From DATDYW01 sp036516995 (lineage in GTDB: Bacteria > Patescibacteriota > Minisyncoccia > Phycocordibacterales > JAACPR01): a stretch of 7,867 nucleotides of DNA. The notes under the pieces were generated by a model. The model worked only from the letters and a program-made list of their open reading frames with translations, was not told the DNA's origin and ran no database searches. Positions 6,471 to 7,867 of the stretch are shown piece by piece (within the stretch, counting starts at the first letter, position 1; each line of letters starts with the position of its first letter). The position numbers and the translations under genes are program-made. The stretch covers positions 1-7,867 of the forward strand of contig DATDYW010000068.1 in assembly GCA_036516995.1 (NCBI GenBank), read 5' to 3'.

Positions 6471-7085
6471 ATGAAATGGCTGGTGGGCGTGGACGAGGTC
6501 GGCCGCGGGCCGCTGGCGGGGCCAATTAGCGTTGGCGTTGTCGTGGCGCTCGAGCGACACTACCCGAAGGTCTGCCGGGCGTTCCGCACGCTCGGCTCGG
6601 GTGATTCGAAGACTCTCTCGGCGGCGCGGCGAGAGAGGGTTGCGCGCGGACTGCGGAGAATGGCCGCGCGCGGCGAGGTGCTGGTTGCCGTGCGCTCGGT
6701 TTCGGCAACCTACATTGATCGGCGTGGAATTGTCTCGGCGGCGCGCCGCGCGGTCGCGGCGGCGCTTCGGGCGGTTGGTGCCAATTCAGCGCTGGCCGAC
6801 GTCTCGCTCGACGCCGGCCTCACGGCGCCGAAGTTTTTTACCCAGCGCTCAATTGTGCGTGGCGAGGCGGCCCACCCGCTCATCGGCGCGGCCTCGTGCC
6901 TCGCCAAGGTCAGCCGCGACGCGCTGATGGCTAGGCTCGCAGCCAAGTATCCCGGCTACGGCTTCGAGGAGCACGCGGGGTACGGGACGCTGGCGCACCG
7001 GCGGGCGATCGTGGCGCTGGGCCCGTCAGCAGTTCATCGGCGCTCGTTCCTCAAGACAATCCTAGCTGCGAAATTAGCAACTTGA
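6471..7085 (+). CDS. rnhB: Ribonuclease HII
   Basis: A 204-residue RNase HII, the usual family size. It cuts the RNA strand of RNA:DNA hybrids and removes single ribonucleotides incorporated into DNA, in the cytoplasm. Visible signatures are GVDEVGRGPLAGP at 6-18 with catalytic D8 and E9 and the junction-sensing GRG, GSGDSKTLS at 42-50, D114 in the strand that normally reads xDG, IGAASCLAKVSRD at 138-150, YPGYGF at 160-165 and the C-terminal HRRSF at 189-193. The fourth carboxylate, normally Asp in a GD motif, is Glu132 here (RGEAAHP). This is conservative but unusual. The start is supported by the family N-terminus and the -10 element 6 nt upstream. The TGA stop overlaps the -35 of the next transcription unit. 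Confidence 0.97.
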   Translation: MKWLVGVDEVGRGPLAGPISVGVVVALERHYPKVCRAFRTLGSGDSKTLSAARRERVARGLRRMAARGEVLVAVRSVSATYIDRRGIVSAARRAVAAALRAVGANSALADVSLDAGLTAPKFFTQRSIVRGEAAHPLIGAASCLAKVSRDALMARLAAKYPGYGFEEHAGYGTLAHRRAIVALGPSAVHRRSFLKTILAAKLAT

Positions 7086-7111
7086 CGCAGCGCCGCAGCG
7101 AGGAGTAGCAT
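7082..7111 (+). promoter_or_regulatory. Promoter for the non-coding unit between rnhB and rpmF
   Basis: TTGACG (7082-7087) and TAGCAT (7106-7111) are separated by 18 nt and predict a start near 7118. The -35 overlaps the rnhB stop codon. A hairpin begins at 7119, directly at the predicted RNA 5' end, which supports the call. Confidence 0.55.
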
Positions 7112-7117
7112 CCTTAC

Positions 7118-7370
7118 CGAAGTTCAGGCTGGTCATCTGCCCTTCGCCCGCTAGACTCCAAAAGGGGGCACCCTCGAGGTACGAAATGGGCAAAAAAGAC
7201 GAAGGGAGTTCGCAACAGCTCCTACGCCCGCATACGCGCCATGGCCTGGCTTAACCGCCGAGGCCCAACGCAGAAGGTGGCGACCTAGTAGTCAAAAAAC
7301 GGTCGGTAAATTGCAACCAGATCGCTGACCGCCGCTCCCCGTAGCAACCCTACTCGGAGCGGCCTTTCTT
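7118..7370 (+). ncRNA. Candidate structured small RNA of about 250 nt, family unknown
   Basis: The 339-bp gap between rnhB and rpmF holds no recognisable protein gene. It is bounded by its own promoter (7082-7111) and a strong terminator (7331-7380). Several helices can be drawn. A 5' hairpin pairs GAAG/GGC (7119-7122, 7127-7129) with GCC/CTTC (7139-7145). A hairpin of 8 bp with one bulge pairs 7243-7250 with 7257-7265. CGGTC (7300-7304) can pair with GACCG (7327-7331). An alternative long-range helix joins GGTCATCTG (7131-7139) to CAGA (7318-7321) and TGACC (7326-7330), which would close the ends of the molecule. I looked for hallmarks of tmRNA, RNase P RNA, SRP RNA, 5S rRNA and tRNA and found none convincing. 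A 22-codon frame at 7186-7254 could instead be translated. Confidence 0.45.
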
Positions 7371-7380
7371 TTTCCTTTTT
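7331..7380 (+). terminator. Rho-independent terminator of the unit upstream of rpmF
   Basis: An outer 8-bp stem GCCGCTCC (7331-7338) / GGAGCGGC (7356-7363), a 2x2 internal loop, and an inner stem GTAG (7341-7344) / CTAC (7350-7353) with loop CAACC are followed by CTTTCTTTTTCCTTTTT (7364-7380). It precedes the rpmF promoter, so it ends the upstream unit. Confidence 0.9.
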
Positions 7381-7384
7381 ACTT

Positions 7385-7413
7385 TTGACTTTTTCCTTGG
7401 CGACTGCTAGCCT
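7385..7413 (+). promoter_or_regulatory. rpmF promoter with extended -10
   Basis: TTGACT (7385-7390), a 17-nt spacer and TAGCCT (7408-7413) preceded by TGC (7405-7407). The predicted start near 7420 leaves a leader of about 5 nt before the ATG at 7425, too short for a Shine-Dalgarno sequence. The element sits directly after the T-run of the preceding terminator. Confidence 0.72.
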
Positions 7414-7424
7414 CTCCCGCACCT

Positions 7425-7649
7425 ATGGTTATTCGAATGCGCCACACGCGGGCCCACACCGGGAACCGCCGCTCGCACCACGCCCTCTCGAAGCCGCCGA
7501 TTTCCATCGATAAGGAGACCGGCGCAATGTCGCTGCGCCACCGCGCCTCGGCGACCAACGCCACCTACCGCGGCCGTATTGTCGTGGCTATCGAGAAGAA
7601 GCTCGCTCGAAAGGCTCGCCGCGTCGCCAAAAAAGCAGAGGGGAAGTAA
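7425..7649 (+). CDS. rpmF: 50S ribosomal protein L32 (bL32), cysteine-free form
   Basis: A 74-residue, strongly basic protein. RMRHTRAHTGNRRSHHAL at residues 4-21 is the L32 core as seen in Patescibacteria-type sequences, followed by a short linker, LRHRASATNATYRGRIVV (37-54) and a lysine/arginine-rich tail. L32 binds 23S rRNA in the large subunit. It has no cysteines, so the zinc ribbon found in many bacterial L32 proteins is absent; cysteine-free L32 is known in other bacteria. The ATG at 7425 is preferred over the internal ATG at 7437 because relatives carry a few residues before RMRHTR and because of the promoter position. It is followed by a terminator inside a heptamer repeat, and its stop codon is part of the first heptamer. 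nusB lies downstream with its own predicted promoter. Confidence 0.9.
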   Translation: MVIRMRHTRAHTGNRRSHHALSKPPISIDKETGAMSLRHRASATNATYRGRIVVAIEKKLARKARRVAKKAEGK

Positions 7650-7762
7650 CAAGTAATAAGTAATAAGTAACAGGTAACAAGTTAAGAATAGGAAAAGGCT
7701 CCGAGTGTGGGGCTTTTTATTTTCTAACCAACTTATTACCTGTTACTTGTTACCTATTACTT
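7644..7762 (+). repeat. Inverted pair of heptamer tandem arrays around the rpmF terminator
   Basis: The left arm is a tandem array of 7-mers of the form A(A/G)GTAA(C/T): AAGTAAC, AAGTAAT twice, AAGTAAC, AGGTAAC, then a degenerate unit (7644-7685). The right arm (about 7730-7762) is the same kind of array in inverse orientation. Aligned as an inverted repeat, 7651-7683 matches 7730-7762 at 30 of 33 positions. The first left unit contains the last rpmF codon and its stop (AAG TAA). TAA occurs in every reading frame across the array because the period is 7. The right arm supplies the predicted nusB -35 element. A terminator hairpin lies in the loop. Confidence 0.9.
7693..7722 (+). terminator. 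Rho-independent terminator of rpmF
   Basis: A 10-bp stem with two G-U pairs, AAAAGGCTCC (7693-7702) / GGGGCTTTTT (7709-7718), has a 6-nt loop and the T-rich end TTTTTATTTT. It lies between the two arms of the heptamer inverted repeat, which could extend it into a much longer stem. Confidence 0.78.
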
Positions 7763-7775
7763 CCCTGTGTACACT
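7747..7775 (+). promoter_or_regulatory. Probable nusB promoter
   Basis: TTGTTA (7747-7752) and TACACT (7770-7775) are separated by exactly 17 nt, with the -10 ending 9 nt before the nusB ATG. The -35 lies inside the right arm of the heptamer repeat. The predicted leader is about 2 nt. Confidence 0.55.
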
Positions 7776-7784
7776 GTTCCCAGT

Positions 7785-7867
7785 ATGGCGCACAGGCACC
7801 TAAGTCGGTCCATCGTCCTCCAGACCCTCTTCGAGTGGGACTTCATGAAGCTCTCCCCCGAAGCCGC
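7785..7867 (+). CDS. nusB: Transcription antitermination factor NusB, N-terminal fragment (runs off the right edge)
   Basis: The first 27 residues read HLSRSIVLQTLFEWDF at 5-20 and continue with MKLSPEA. This is the conserved first helix of NusB (basic start, then A/V-LQxLYEWDF). NusB pairs with S10 (NusE) on boxA RNA to promote antitermination, mainly of rRNA operons. The ATG at 7785 matches the usual family start and lies 9 nt after a -10 hexamer, with no Shine-Dalgarno sequence. Only this fragment is visible, so completeness cannot be judged. Confidence 0.88.
   Translation, partial: MAHRHLSRSIVLQTLFEWDFMKLSPEA

Noticed and set aside
6406..6525. Extended N-terminus of the 5926-6405 gene
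   Set aside because: The extension overlaps the rnhB 5' end antisense and is low-complexity Pro/Arg sequence. The ATG at 6405 begins the membrane segment.
7271..7285. T-box antiterminator motif
   Set aside because: AAGGTGGCGACC resembles the T-box consensus but has an extra base, does not overlap the terminator strand as required, and rpmF has its own promoter after the terminator.
7118..7370. tmRNA (ssrA)
   Set aside because: A short frame ending GCT TAA after an A-rich stretch recalls a tag region, but there is no T-arm motif (GGTTCRANNCC), no 3' CCA-type end, no conserved 5' GGATTCGAC and no Ala-Ala tag ending.
7118..7370. RNase P RNA or SRP RNA
   Set aside because: Neither the GAGGAAAGTCC core of RNase P RNA nor the GGAAGGNAGCAG loop of SRP RNA is present.

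Overview
The window most likely comes from a Patescibacteria / Candidate Phyla Radiation genome, probably a GC-rich Parcubacteria-type lineage. This rests on recognition by eye. The pointers are a NusB N-terminus of the HLSRSIVLQTLFEWDF type, a cysteine-free L32 opening with RMRHTRAHTGNRRSHHAL, a threonyl-tRNA synthetase that starts directly at its editing domain, a DnaE that ends soon after its OB fold, and very tight gene packing. UGA is used as a stop (lipoprotein, ligase, membrane-protein and rnhB genes), so recoded-UGA lineages are unlikely.

Layout. The 5' end of thrS runs leftward out of the window (1-165). A divergent small lipoprotein gene (254-625) ends at a textbook intrinsic terminator. 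Convergent with it is a leftward pair: a PaaK-like adenylate-forming ligase (674-1933) downstream of dnaE (1968-5183). A highly self-complementary spacer separates dnaE from a divergent small membrane protein gene (5387-5878). That gene meets a second, similarly built membrane protein gene (5926-6405) tail to tail, with back-to-back terminators. The right end is all rightward: rnhB (6471-7085), an apparently untranslated transcription unit with its own promoter and terminator (about 7118-7370, candidate structured RNA), rpmF (7425-7649), a heptamer inverted repeat enclosing a terminator, and the 5' end of nusB (7785 onward).

How the genes relate. Most are information-processing housekeeping genes: tRNA charging, replication, RNA:DNA hybrid removal, ribosome assembly and antitermination. 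The ligase is the metabolic outlier and looks less GC-rich than its neighbours.

The strongest unifying signal is in the promoters. At several starts a -10 hexamer, often preceded by TGn, lies only about 6-11 nt before the start codon, with no convincing Shine-Dalgarno sequence between. This predicts leaderless or near-leaderless mRNAs for the lipoprotein, the ligase (GTG start), dnaE, the 5387 gene, rnhB, rpmF and nusB. The other items worth attention are the candidate RNA upstream of rpmF, the heptamer repeat that contains the rpmF stop codon and a predicted nusB -35 element, and the two look-alike membrane proteins.
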